Below, piece by piece: positions 17,323 through 24,759 of a DNA stretch of 40,748 bases. The first letter of the stretch is position 1. The number at the start of each line of letters is the position of its first letter. Source of the DNA: Ruminococcus sp. (GTDB taxonomy: Bacteria > Bacillota > Clostridia > Oscillospirales > Acutalibacteraceae); the NCBI GenBank assembly GCA_022510945.1, contig JAFLSK010000014.1:1-40748 (forward strand), in the 5' to 3' direction. The notes under the pieces were generated by a model. The model did not search any database and had not been told where the DNA came from. It was given only the letters and a program-made list of their open reading frames with translations. The position numbers and the translations under genes are program-made.

Positions 17323-18138
17323 ATGACTGAAATTCTTACTGCGGTTATCCCCGTTGTTATCATCGGAATTATATGCGCGGCGGTGCTCGTCGTTGCTTCA
17401 AAAATTATGGCTGTCAAGGAGGACGAAAGGTTCCCCACTGTGCGCGAATGTCTGCCCGGCGCTAACTGCGGCGCGTGCGGCTACGCGGGCTGTGACGGCT
17501 ACGCTAAGGCTCTCGTCGAGGACGAAAGCATACCGACCAACCTCTGCATACCCGGCGGTGCGACTGTTGCAAAACAGCTTAGCGAGGCGCTCGGCGTTGA
17601 ATTTGAGGAAGTTGCAAGACAGGTCGCTGTGATTCACTGCTACGGCGACTGCGAGCACACACAGGATCAGGTCGACTACCGCGGAATGGAGAGCTGCAGC
17701 GCGGCTAACCTACTCTTCGGCGGAAAGGGCGAGTGTATCTACGGTTGTCTCGGAATGGGCGATTGTCAGAAGGTCTGCCCGCAGGACGCTATCTGTATCG
17801 AAAACGGCATAGCGCACATCAGACAGAGCCTTTGTATCGGCTGCGGGCTGTGTGCAAAGACGTGTCCGAACGGTCTTATCTCTATGATGACCGACAAGGT
17901 ACAGGCGGTTGTTAGCTGCAGCAACATAGACAAAGGCGCGGTTACGCGCAAGGTATGCTCGAACGGCTGCATAGGCTGCCGCAAGTGCGTCAAGGTCTGC
18001 CCGAGCGAAGCTATCAGCGTGGTTAACAATGTCGCTGTAATCGACGGCGACAAGTGCACAGGCTGCGGAGAATGTGCGGCTAACTGTACGACAAACTGCA
18101 TTATGATGTATGACGAAAACGGATTGCACAGAGTGTGA
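17323..18138 (+). CDS. rnfB: Rnf complex subunit B
   Basis: 271 residues. One N-terminal membrane helix (about 5-28) is followed by a Cys-rich domain, CLPGANCGACGYAGCDGYAK, holding a [4Fe-4S] cluster. Further ferredoxin-type motifs follow: CIYGC-x-GMGDC, CIGCGLCAKTCP, CIGCRKCVKVCP and CTGCGECAANC. Together they give a chain of several [4Fe-4S] clusters. RnfB is the entry point for electrons from reduced ferredoxin. It starts 15 bases after rnfA behind GGAGGT and is the last gene of the operon, which ends at a strong terminator. Confidence 0.95.
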   Translation: MTEILTAVIPVVIIGIICAAVLVVASKIMAVKEDERFPTVRECLPGANCGACGYAGCDGYAKALVEDESIPTNLCIPGGATVAKQLSEALGVEFEEVARQVAVIHCYGDCEHTQDQVDYRGMESCSAANLLFGGKGECIYGCLGMGDCQKVCPQDAICIENGIAHIRQSLCIGCGLCAKTCPNGLISMMTDKVQAVVSCSNIDKGAVTRKVCSNGCIGCRKCVKVCPSEAISVVNNVAVIDGDKCTGCGECAANCTTNCIMMYDENGLHRV

Positions 18139-18169
18139 TTTTAAATTCGCAATTTTCAATGCGCAATAA

Positions 18170-18198
18170 AAAAAGGTTGGCTTTTTGCCAACCTTTTT
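18170..18198 (+). terminator. Terminator of the rnf operon
   Basis: Stem AAAAAGGTTGGC/GCCAACCTTTTT with a T5 loop, followed by GTTTTATT. It also serves the convergent acetyltransferase gene (stop at 18205). Confidence 0.9.
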
Positions 18199-18204
18199 GT
18201 TTTA

Positions 18205-18693
18205 TTAAAACTCAATGTAGTACGGGACTATGTCCACATATTCGCTGTTTTTGCTTAAAAAGCCGTTCGGGATTACACCGAGCGGGGTAAATCCGAGCTT
18301 TTTGTAGAGCCTGCGGGCGGCCGTGTTTGAGCGGACAACCGCGTTGAATTGCAGTATGCGGAATCCGTGCGCTTTTCCCTGTTCAATCGAATCGCGCACT
18401 AATGCCTCGCCGATGTGATTTCCGCGCGAAGTTGAGGCAACAGCGTAGCTTGCGTTGCAGATATGTCCGCATCGACCGACGTTGTTCGGGTGCAGGATAT
18501 ATAGCCCAAGCAGCTCGCCGCTCTCGCTCTCGGCTACTCCGCAGTGCGACTGCGCACCGAAAAACTGTGTGCCGCTTTCAACATCAAGACACTCTATCTG
18601 AGGAAACGCTACGCCGTCCTCGACAACCTCGTTCCAGATGCGTATCATCTGCGGGATATCCTCGGGAGTGTATTTTCGTATCGTAACGGTCAT
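18205..18693 (-). CDS. GNAT-family N-acetyltransferase (Pat/YncA-like)
   Basis: 162 residues. The first strand reads MTVTIRKYTPEDIPQMI. The acetyl-CoA site segment STSRGNHIGEALVR (R/Q-x-x-G-x-G/A-type loop) is near 90-104, and the C-terminal GNAT strand pattern AARRLYKKLGFTPLG is near 125-140. It resembles phosphinothricin or L-amino-acid acetyltransferases. The acceptor is unknown. The start is ATG 18693 after GAGGAG, two bases beyond the fumarase beta stop, so it is the third gene of that operon. Confidence 0.85.
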   Translation of the reverse strand: MTVTIRKYTPEDIPQMIRIWNEVVEDGVAFPQIECLDVESGTQFFGAQSHCGVAESESGELLGLYILHPNNVGRCGHICNASYAVASTSRGNHIGEALVRDSIEQGKAHGFRILQFNAVVRSNTAARRLYKKLGFTPLGVIPNGFLSKNSEYVDIVPYYIEF

Positions 18694-18695
18694 AC

Positions 18696-19244
18696 TTACT
18701 CCTCGCAGTACTTCTTCGGCTCGGTTTCGTAGACGTTGTTGCCCTCGCTGTCGATTACCACGATACACGGAAAATCCTCGACCTCATAGCGGCGGATTGA
18801 CTCCGTTCCGAGGTCCTCGTAGCAAATGGGTTCGGTTTTCTTTATGCTCTTCGCAATGAGCGCCGCCGCGCCGCCGATTGCGGCGAAGTACACAGCGTGA
18901 TTGCGCACAATCGCGTCGATTACGTCCTGATTGCGAGCGCCCTTTCCTACCATTCCCTTGAGCCCCATATCGAGCAGGGTCGGAGCATACTTATCCATTC
19001 TGTAGCTCGAGGTAGGACCCGCCGGACCGACTGCGTAGCCGGGCTTTGCGGGCGCAGGGCCGACGTAGTAAATCGTCTCGCCCTTTATATCTACGGGCAG
19101 AGCCTCGCCCTTTTCGGCGAGCTCAAACAGCCGTTTATGAGCCGCATCTCGTCCTGTTATCATTGTACCCGAGAGCAACACGCTGTCGCCTGCTTTCAGG
19201 GTGCTTATCTGTTCGTCTGTGAGCGGAAGTGTAATTTTCTTCAT
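18696..19244 (-). CDS. Fumarate hydratase class I, beta subunit (C-terminal swivel domain)
   Basis: 182 residues from ATG 19244 (GAGGTG precedes it; a GTG nine bases earlier is possible). The conserved core is visible: LSGTMITGRDAAHKR, GPAPAKPGYAVGPAGPTSSYRMD and GKGARN. It pairs with the upstream alpha subunit to hydrate fumarate to malate, or to act on tartrate or related hydroxy-acids. These families are hard to separate by eye; with no tartrate genes nearby, fumarase is more likely. It overlaps nothing but follows the alpha stop by 10 bases. Confidence 0.9.
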   Translation of the reverse strand: MKKITLPLTDEQISTLKAGDSVLLSGTMITGRDAAHKRLFELAEKGEALPVDIKGETIYYVGPAPAKPGYAVGPAGPTSSYRMDKYAPTLLDMGLKGMVGKGARNQDVIDAIVRNHAVYFAAIGGAAALIAKSIKKTEPICYEDLGTESIRRYEVEDFPCIVVIDSEGNNVYETEPKKYCEE

Positions 19245-19254
19245 AGTGTTCACC

Positions 19255-20106
19255 TCATATCTCGGCAGTCTTGTGGCGCGCAGCGTGGCAGCAGATATTC
19301 ACAGCCACGGGCATACCCGCGATATGCGTCGGCGAGGTCTCGATATTTACGCCGATAGCGGTCGTTGTGCCGCCAAGACCCGCAGGGCCAAAGCCCATTT
19401 TGTTGATTTTCTCGAGCAACTCACGTTCCAATTCAGCGTAGCGCGGGTCGGGATTTTCGCTGTCAATACTGCGGAAGGTAGCCTTCTTCGCAAGCTGGGC
19501 GCAACGCTCGAACGTGCCGCCGATGCCAACGCCGACCACAATCGGCGGGCACGGATTCGGTCCTGCCGCGCGCACCGTGTCGAGTATAAAGCTCTTCACT
19601 CCCTCAACGCCGTAGGACGGAGTGAGCATTTTTATCGCGGACATATTCTCGCTGCCGAAGCCTTTGCCTCCGGCGGTAATCCTGATTTTATCGCCCGGAA
19701 CGATTTTTGTATGGATAATCGCGGGCGTGTTATCCTTAGTGTTTATGCGGTCAAATACGGGGTCGCTCACGACGCTTTTTCTAAGGTAACCCTCGTCGTA
19801 GGCGCGCCTTACGCCCTCCTGAACGGCTTCCTCAAAGCTGCCGTTTTCAATCACAACCCTGTCGCCGTACTCGACGAACAATATCGCCATACCCGTATCC
19901 TGACAGAGCGGAATCTGCTCCATCGCCGCAATCTCGTCGTTCTCGATAATCTGGTCGAGGACGCTTTTGCCGACCGGGCTTTTTTCGTTTTCACGCGCCG
20001 TTTTCAGCGCGTTCATAACGTCGTCGCCTATAAAGTAGTTGCAGTCAATAAACAGCTTTTTGACCGTTTCGGTGACGGTCGAAGCCTCAATTTTTCTGAT
20101 TTCCAT
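19255..20106 (-). CDS. Fumarate hydratase class I, alpha subunit ([4Fe-4S] domain)
   Basis: 283 residues. Oxygen-sensitive catalytic subunit binding a [4Fe-4S] cluster. The three ligand cysteines are visible in PLCQDTGMA (about residue 69), GPNPCPPI and NICCHAARH near the C-terminus. In two-subunit class I enzymes the alpha part supplies the cluster and the beta part completes the active site. ATG 20106 follows GGGTGAAAG; the longer upstream frame has no binding site. The operon order is alpha, beta, acetyltransferase. Confidence 0.92.
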   Translation of the reverse strand: MEIRKIEASTVTETVKKLFIDCNYFIGDDVMNALKTARENEKSPVGKSVLDQIIENDEIAAMEQIPLCQDTGMAILFVEYGDRVVIENGSFEEAVQEGVRRAYDEGYLRKSVVSDPVFDRINTKDNTPAIIHTKIVPGDKIRITAGGKGFGSENMSAIKMLTPSYGVEGVKSFILDTVRAAGPNPCPPIVVGVGIGGTFERCAQLAKKATFRSIDSENPDPRYAELERELLEKINKMGFGPAGLGGTTTAIGVNIETSPTHIAGMPVAVNICCHAARHKTAEI

Positions 20107-20142
20107 ATCTTTCACCCGTTTTGTAAATATAAATACACAACA

Positions 20143-20171
20143 ATTATAAAATAAATCGCGTTTCAAATCAA
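20143..20171 (-). promoter_or_regulatory. Promoter of the fumarase operon
   Basis: Minus strand: TTGATT (20166-20171), 17 bases, TATAAT (20143-20148), 36 bases before the start codon. Confidence 0.65.
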
Positions 20172-20291
20172 TATTATCTTTAATTTTTTGGTACGATATG
20201 GTATCATTTAATCAGCAAATTTTCGCGCACGCAACATAAAATCGTCACATAACCAGAGTAAAATAGAACCAATAAGATGAAGGAGGTCAAT

Positions 20292-20966
20292 ATGAGCAAA
20301 CTATTAGTAGTAGACGACGAGTTTCGAATCAGACAGATTATCCGCAAGTACGCGGAGTTCGAGGGTCACACCGTCGAGGAAGCGACGGACGGTATGGAAG
20401 CTATCGAAATCTGCCGCAAAAATAAATACGACCTCATTATTATGGACGTTATGATGCCCGAGCTGGACGGCTTTTCGGCGTGCCGCGAGATTAGAAAGTT
20501 CTCGGACACTCCTGTGATTATGCTCTCCGCGCGCGGCGAGGAATACGACAAAATCCACGGCTTTGAGCTCGGCTCGGACGATTATGTGGTCAAGCCCTTC
20601 TCCCCAAAGGAGCTGATGATGCGCGTGAACGCGGTCATCAAGCGCTCGGGCGGAAAAAGAGAGACGGGCAAGGACGTGTTCACCTACGGCGGGCTGTCGG
20701 TCGACTTCTCCGCGCGTATCGTGACTATCGACGGCAAGCGCGCCGAGATGACGCCGAAGGAGTACGAACTGTTCTTCTATATGGTTAAGAACAAGGACAT
20801 CGCCCTCACGCGCGAGAAGCTTATCTCGGAGGTATGGGGCTACGACTTCTACGGTGACGAGCGCACGCTCGACACCCACATAAAGCTACTGAGAAAATCA
20901 CTCGGCGACTACAGCAAATGTATCGTCACACTTCGGGGGGTTGGTTATCGTTTTGAAGCAAACTAA
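20292..20966 (+). CDS. Response regulator, OmpR/PhoB family
   Basis: 224 residues. The receiver domain has the acidic pair in VVDDE, phospho-acceptor Asp52 in LIIMDVMMPE, and the conserved Thr/Ser and Lys of MLSAR and VVKPF. The C-terminal winged helix (about 130-224) has the MTPKEYELFFYMV and DERTLDTHIKLLRKSLG pattern. It is a DNA-binding regulator paired with the overlapping kinase. The start is ATG 20292 after AGGAGG. Its targets are unknown; the convergent surface-protein cluster next door is a candidate only by position. Confidence 0.93.
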   Translation: MSKLLVVDDEFRIRQIIRKYAEFEGHTVEEATDGMEAIEICRKNKYDLIIMDVMMPELDGFSACREIRKFSDTPVIMLSARGEEYDKIHGFELGSDDYVVKPFSPKELMMRVNAVIKRSGGKRETGKDVFTYGGLSVDFSARIVTIDGKRAEMTPKEYELFFYMVKNKDIALTREKLISEVWGYDFYGDERTLDTHIKLLRKSLGDYSKCIVTLRGVGYRFEAN

Positions 20967-22494
20967 GCTAAATCGCTGGCGGCTTTTGCCGCTGAGCTAC
21001 AAGCTGAGCATATATTTCATCGGCTTTTCGGCGATAATGCTCTGCTTTCTGTGGATTTTCCAGACGATGTTCCTCGAGAACTGCTACACGCTTATCAAGC
21101 AACATCAGGTCAGCACCTACGCAGCACAAATCACCCGCAGCATAAAGGACGAAACCCTCACCGATTCCGACTCCATAGGCAGCATATCGCGCCAAAACGA
21201 GATGAGCGTTTACGTCTACGACTCCTCGAACGCGATACTCACAAAAAAATACTCAAGCGAGTTTAACAACCCGCTCGGTCTGCGCGACATCAATATGAGC
21301 AACGTGTACGCCTACTATCAGCTTGCGCGCGAGCAGGGTAACAATTACACCTCTATCTCAAAGGCTGAGGAGCGCGAATTCGACAATTTCTTTGACAATT
21401 TTTTGCAAAACGGCGACCTCGGCTTTATTCCCGACGACAGGGACGGATTCGGATTTGACAACCGCCAAGGCGGCGCGGAGAATATGATATACGCGGAGAT
21501 TATCGAGATTGACGATGACACCGAGTGTTTTGTGCTCATCACGGCAATGGTTAACCCCGTAAGCTCGGTCAAAAGCACGATTCAGGTACAGCTGCTCATC
21601 GTCAGCATAATATTCATTGTGTTTGCGGTTGTGCTCGCGTTCCTCGTTTCGCGCAGGATTTCGCGCCCGCTCGTCGAGATAAACTCCGGTGTTAAGGAGC
21701 TTGCTCGCCAGAACTACGCTGTTGAGTTCAGTAGTAGCGGCTACCTCGAGGTACAGGAGCTGTCGAACACGCTCAACGTGACTCGTCACGAACTGCAAAA
21801 GGCGGACAGCTTGCGCCGCGAGCTGATAGCAAACATCTCGCACGATTTGCGCACGCCGCTGACGATGATTACGGGCTACGGCGAGGTTATGCGCGACCTG
21901 CCGGGCGAGAACACACCCGAAAATGTTCAGGTCATTATCGACGAAGCAAACCGTCTTACAAACCTCGTCAACGATATGCTCGACCTCTCAAAGCTACAGA
22001 CGGGTGCGATTGAGATTGAGCGCGAGGACTTCAGCCTTACGGACGAAATCCGAGACATCTTTGGACGCTACGCAAAGCTCAGGGAGCAGGAGGGTTACGA
22101 CATTCAGTTCATAGCCGACAAAAACGCCTATGTCAGCGCAGACCGCGTAAAAATCGGTCAGGTGATATATAACTTCGTCAACAACGCAATTACCCACTGC
22201 GGCGACGACAAGACCGTCGTCGTCACCCAAAAGACGAACGACAAGCGTGTGCGCGTTGAGGTAACCGACCACGGCGACGGAATTGAGCCCGAAAAGCTCC
22301 GCTACATCTGGGACCGCTACTACAAGGTCGACAAGGAGCACAAGCGCGGCGTTATCGGCACGGGCCTCGGACTTTCTATCGTAAAAAACATACTCGAACT
22401 GCACGGCGCAAAATACGGCGTAAAGAGTAAACCGGGTGCAGGCTCGACGTTTTGGTTTGAACTTGAGTGCAGTTTTACTGAGCCGCTACAATAA
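20953..22494 (+). CDS. Sensor histidine kinase
   Basis: About 513 residues. TM1 lies at about 15-38 and an extracytoplasmic sensor region of about 150 residues follows, rich in Asp and Asn. TM2 is near 205-230, followed by a HAMP linker. The HisKA box ANISHDLRTPL has phospho-acceptor His297. The ATPase domain has the N box (NAITHCGDD), DHGDGI and GTGLGLSIVK. The start is uncertain: no ATG exists near the beginning, and TTG at 20953 or 20941 is possible within the end of the regulator gene, downstream of a G-rich site. It overlaps the regulator by 14 bases or more. Confidence 0.9.
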   Translation: MKQTKLNRWRLLPLSYKLSIYFIGFSAIMLCFLWIFQTMFLENCYTLIKQHQVSTYAAQITRSIKDETLTDSDSIGSISRQNEMSVYVYDSSNAILTKKYSSEFNNPLGLRDINMSNVYAYYQLAREQGNNYTSISKAEEREFDNFFDNFLQNGDLGFIPDDRDGFGFDNRQGGAENMIYAEIIEIDDDTECFVLITAMVNPVSSVKSTIQVQLLIVSIIFIVFAVVLAFLVSRRISRPLVEINSGVKELARQNYAVEFSSSGYLEVQELSNTLNVTRHELQKADSLRRELIANISHDLRTPLTMITGYGEVMRDLPGENTPENVQVIIDEANRLTNLVNDMLDLSKLQTGAIEIEREDFSLTDEIRDIFGRYAKLREQEGYDIQFIADKNAYVSADRVKIGQVIYNFVNNAITHCGDDKTVVVTQKTNDKRVRVEVTDHGDGIEPEKLRYIWDRYYKVDKEHKRGVIGTGLGLSIVKNILELHGAKYGVKSKPGAGSTFWFELECSFTEPLQ

Positions 22495-22507
22495 AAAACG
22501 ACACTAA

Positions 22508-22544
22508 ACCCCTGAGGAATTCTGATTCCTCAGGGGTGAATTTT
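22508..22544. terminator. Terminator between the kinase and the surface-protein cluster
   Basis: A 13-bp perfect stem ACCCCTGAGGAAT/ATTCCTCAGGGGT with a TCTG loop, followed by GAATTTTTT on the plus strand. It also closes the long minus-strand cluster. Confidence 0.9.
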
Positions 22545-22549
22545 TTGCA

Positions 22550-23377
22550 TTATCTATGCTTTACCTTTTTTCTTTTCTTCCTTTTCTTTTTCGTGCCCTT
22601 GTATCTGTACTTTTCTTTCCTTTTTTCCTTTTTGTCCTTTTTTGAGTTGTCTTTTTTCTTTTTTCTGTTCGACTTTATGCCCTTCTTGTTCTTTGGTTTA
22701 TCATTCTTTGAGTGCTTAAGAGCCTCTTTTTCGGCTTCCTCGCGCTGGATGCGTTCGATTATTTCCGAAATACTCTCTTCGTCCTCGTCGGGATAATTTC
22801 CCGTCAGGATTCGGACTATATTAATAAGCTCATCAAAGAATATAATCAGAAGTAATCCTACGAAGATGATTAATCCCCACGGTGAAAGAAACAGCTCGTA
22901 AAGCCTCGTTAATATGTCAATCTTCCCGATGTACTTTGACAGAACATCATCTGCGGTTATTTCCTCATCCGCAACTTCATTTGCATCACCTTTGGTTTGT
23001 AACACCACTTTGCCGTCGACCGTGCGCGGACCGCGGATAATGCGATGAGTTACGCGATTATTACCATACTGTGCTCCGCCCTGAAAGGTAATAATGTCGC
23101 CTTCTCTGAGGCTTCCTGCGTCGCCGACTTCCTTGCTGAGTATAGCGTCGCCTACCATAAGCTCGGGCTCCATACTTCCCGAGCTGACCCGCTGAATCGA
23201 ATAGCCGAAAACTGTTGGCGTTCCGCCGTTTATTTTGGTAACAAAAAAAACAATCATAGAAATCGCAAGAACACCGATAAGCACCCAGCAGACCGTATTT
23301 TTAACAGTCCTTGTGATGCCTACCCATTTTTCGATTTTGTCCTGATTTGATTCTTTTCTTTTATGCTTCAGCTTCAT
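22550..23377 (-). CDS. ER-type (SipW-like) signal peptidase I with lysine-rich tail
   Basis: 275 residues. TM1 lies at about 26-48. Catalytic Ser68 is in SSGSMEPE and His111 in RVTHRI, so this is the archaeal/eukaryotic Ser-His type, as in Bacillus SipW, not the bacterial Ser-Lys type. Asp131 is in KGDAN. A second membrane segment (about 165-183) is followed by an acidic stretch and a striking Lys/Arg-rich cytoplasmic or wall-facing tail (about 220-275). ATG 23377 follows GGAG. It is the last gene of the cluster, behind an internal terminator and a possible own promoter. SipW proteins process TasA-type fibre subunits; the six candidate substrates lie just upstream. Confidence 0.9.
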   Translation of the reverse strand: MKLKHKRKESNQDKIEKWVGITRTVKNTVCWVLIGVLAISMIVFFVTKINGGTPTVFGYSIQRVSSGSMEPELMVGDAILSKEVGDAGSLREGDIITFQGGAQYGNNRVTHRIIRGPRTVDGKVVLQTKGDANEVADEEITADDVLSKYIGKIDILTRLYELFLSPWGLIIFVGLLLIIFFDELINIVRILTGNYPDEDEESISEIIERIQREEAEKEALKHSKNDKPKNKKGIKSNRKKKKDNSKKDKKEKRKEKYRYKGTKKKRKKRKKVKHR

Positions 23378-23414
23378 ATTTTCTCTCCGCAATACTAAAC
23401 TCTTTATATAATTA

Positions 23415-23443
23415 AGTATAATAAAAAAGGGCTGCATAAGCAA
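23415..23443 (-). promoter_or_regulatory. Possible promoter of the terminal signal peptidase gene
   Basis: Minus strand: TTGCTT (23438-23443), 17 bases, TATACT (23415-23420). The -35 box sits in the loop of the terminator at 23424-23451. Confidence 0.4.
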
Positions 23444-23451
23444 CCCTTTTT
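23424..23451 (-). terminator. Internal terminator between the Big2 protein gene and the signal peptidase gene
   Basis: Minus-strand stem AAAAAGGGTTGC/GCAGCCCTTTTT with one G-U pair and a TTAT loop, followed by T6 and ATT. It would separate the last gene from the operon or let only part of transcription through. Confidence 0.72.
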
Positions 23452-23468
23452 GTAAATTATTATGTTAA

Positions 23469-24734
23469 TTATAAGCCTAAGTAGAGTTTGTCAATCGTAT
23501 AGGAAAGTTTATTTGAGTTAGAGTTATTGATAACGTACCAATAAACCTTTACTACGTTTGCAGGGTTAGTATCGTCAGTACCTTTATTGCCCGGAATCAG
23601 AATATTCCTGACAATCGGCACGTCGGTAAACTCGTAGTTTGAGCCTGCGGTAACCTTAACAACTGTTTCAACCTGCATAGAATCGCCATAAGATTCGCCG
23701 ACAGCTTTCGTGTACAGAATCGCCTCGCCTGTCTTTTTCGGAGTGATAAGACCTGTAGTTTTGTTTACTGTAAAAATACTTTCATCACTCGATTTATATT
23801 CAAGATTTCCGATATACTTTCCTGAGGTTAGTGCAGCATTGAAGGTTCCTCCACCTACTGCTAACGAAATTGTAGAATAATAGGTGTTGATACATGCACC
23901 TTTAACATCATACGCATTAACATTAGCATTATCGCCATTTTTGCCTTCAATTTTAAATACAACGCCTTGCGTCTGAGACAGGTGGTTTTCTGCTAAGTTC
24001 CAAAGCGTCTGTGAGCGCTGACCCCAATTCTCACTGCCATTGTTATTCGTGCCCCAGTCTTGTACGGCGAAGAACGCGTGGGTAGCTGTCTTAGGAATAT
24101 CGGCATAATAAAAGTTATCTTTTATCTTTGTCAATAAATAGTAGTTACCATTAGAGCCGGTGGAGTTAAGACTCTCATCCTTGGTATTAGGGTCGTCGTT
24201 CCAACAAATGTAGTACCACTTGTTTGGATCCTTCCAACCGTCAAGGTTGTATTCATTCTGAAAATAAACGCGCATAACGTCGTTAGTAGTTTCAAGGCTC
24301 TGCTTAGCAAGTTCGGAGTAGTTTCGGTAGCTACGCGTAGGACCGTTTACGCCGAGGGCGAGCGTTCCGTTTGTGCTTGTGGTAGGAATCGAAAGACTTG
24401 AAGCATAAAGCGAAACGTTCTGATCCTTACCCGAGTTGTTTGTAATAGTGGTGCAGAAGTAATTTCTGTTGAAAGGATTGAGCGAATTAGACCCTGTGGC
24501 GCTGTAATCAGTAGTTGAAGTCGGATAGGTCACTCCGCCGTCCGCGGATTTTGTGGTCGATATCGTGACATTCTTGCCGTTATAGGCGGTGTAGGTGTTC
24601 TTTTTACCAAGCACCATTTTCTCGCCTGCTTGACTCTTCGGTCGGGTGAACCACGAAAACGTCGGAACGTTCATACAGGTTATGATTAATACAACCGCGA
24701 GAGCTATCGCAAGTATTACTTTTGACTTTTTCAT
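23469..24734 (-). CDS. SipW-type secreted surface protein with carbohydrate-binding-like and Big2 domains
   Basis: 421 residues. The N-terminal hydrophobic segment (about 5-26) ends in F-S-W-F-T (Trp28), the type cleaved by SipW-like peptidases. Residues about 55-130 hold a beta-rich part. Residues about 150-265 hold a tryptophan-rich unit (WKDPNKWYYICWNDDP, then YYADIPKTATHAFFAV) that recalls starch-binding sandwich modules. A Big2 Ig-like domain (YKSSDESIFTVNKTTGLI) is at about 310-385. It lacks the W-h-E-G motif of its neighbours. AGGAGGTG precedes the ATG. A minor or tip adhesin of a surface fibre is my inference. Confidence 0.78.
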   Translation of the reverse strand: MKKSKVILAIALAVVLIITCMNVPTFSWFTRPKSQAGEKMVLGKKNTYTAYNGKNVTISTTKSADGGVTYPTSTTDYSATGSNSLNPFNRNYFCTTITNNSGKDQNVSLYASSLSIPTTSTNGTLALGVNGPTRSYRNYSELAKQSLETTNDVMRVYFQNEYNLDGWKDPNKWYYICWNDDPNTKDESLNSTGSNGNYYLLTKIKDNFYYADIPKTATHAFFAVQDWGTNNNGSENWGQRSQTLWNLAENHLSQTQGVVFKIEGKNGDNANVNAYDVKGACINTYYSTISLAVGGGTFNAALTSGKYIGNLEYKSSDESIFTVNKTTGLITPKKTGEAILYTKAVGESYGDSMQVETVVKVTAGSNYEFTDVPIVRNILIPGNKGTDDTNPANVVKVYWYVINNSNSNKLSYTIDKLYLGL

Positions 24735-24759
24735 GGTTTCACCTCCTGAAAGTTAATCG

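Noticed and set aside
19255..20106. L-tartrate dehydratase (ttdAB) instead of fumarase
   Set aside because: The families overlap in sequence, but no tartrate transporter or regulator is nearby, and anaerobic clostridia usually use this pair as fumarase. Not fully excluded.
20953..22494. A frameshift at the start of the histidine kinase because no ATG is present
   Set aside because: The membrane segment and all kinase motifs are in one uninterrupted frame, and TTG starts overlapping a regulator gene are common.
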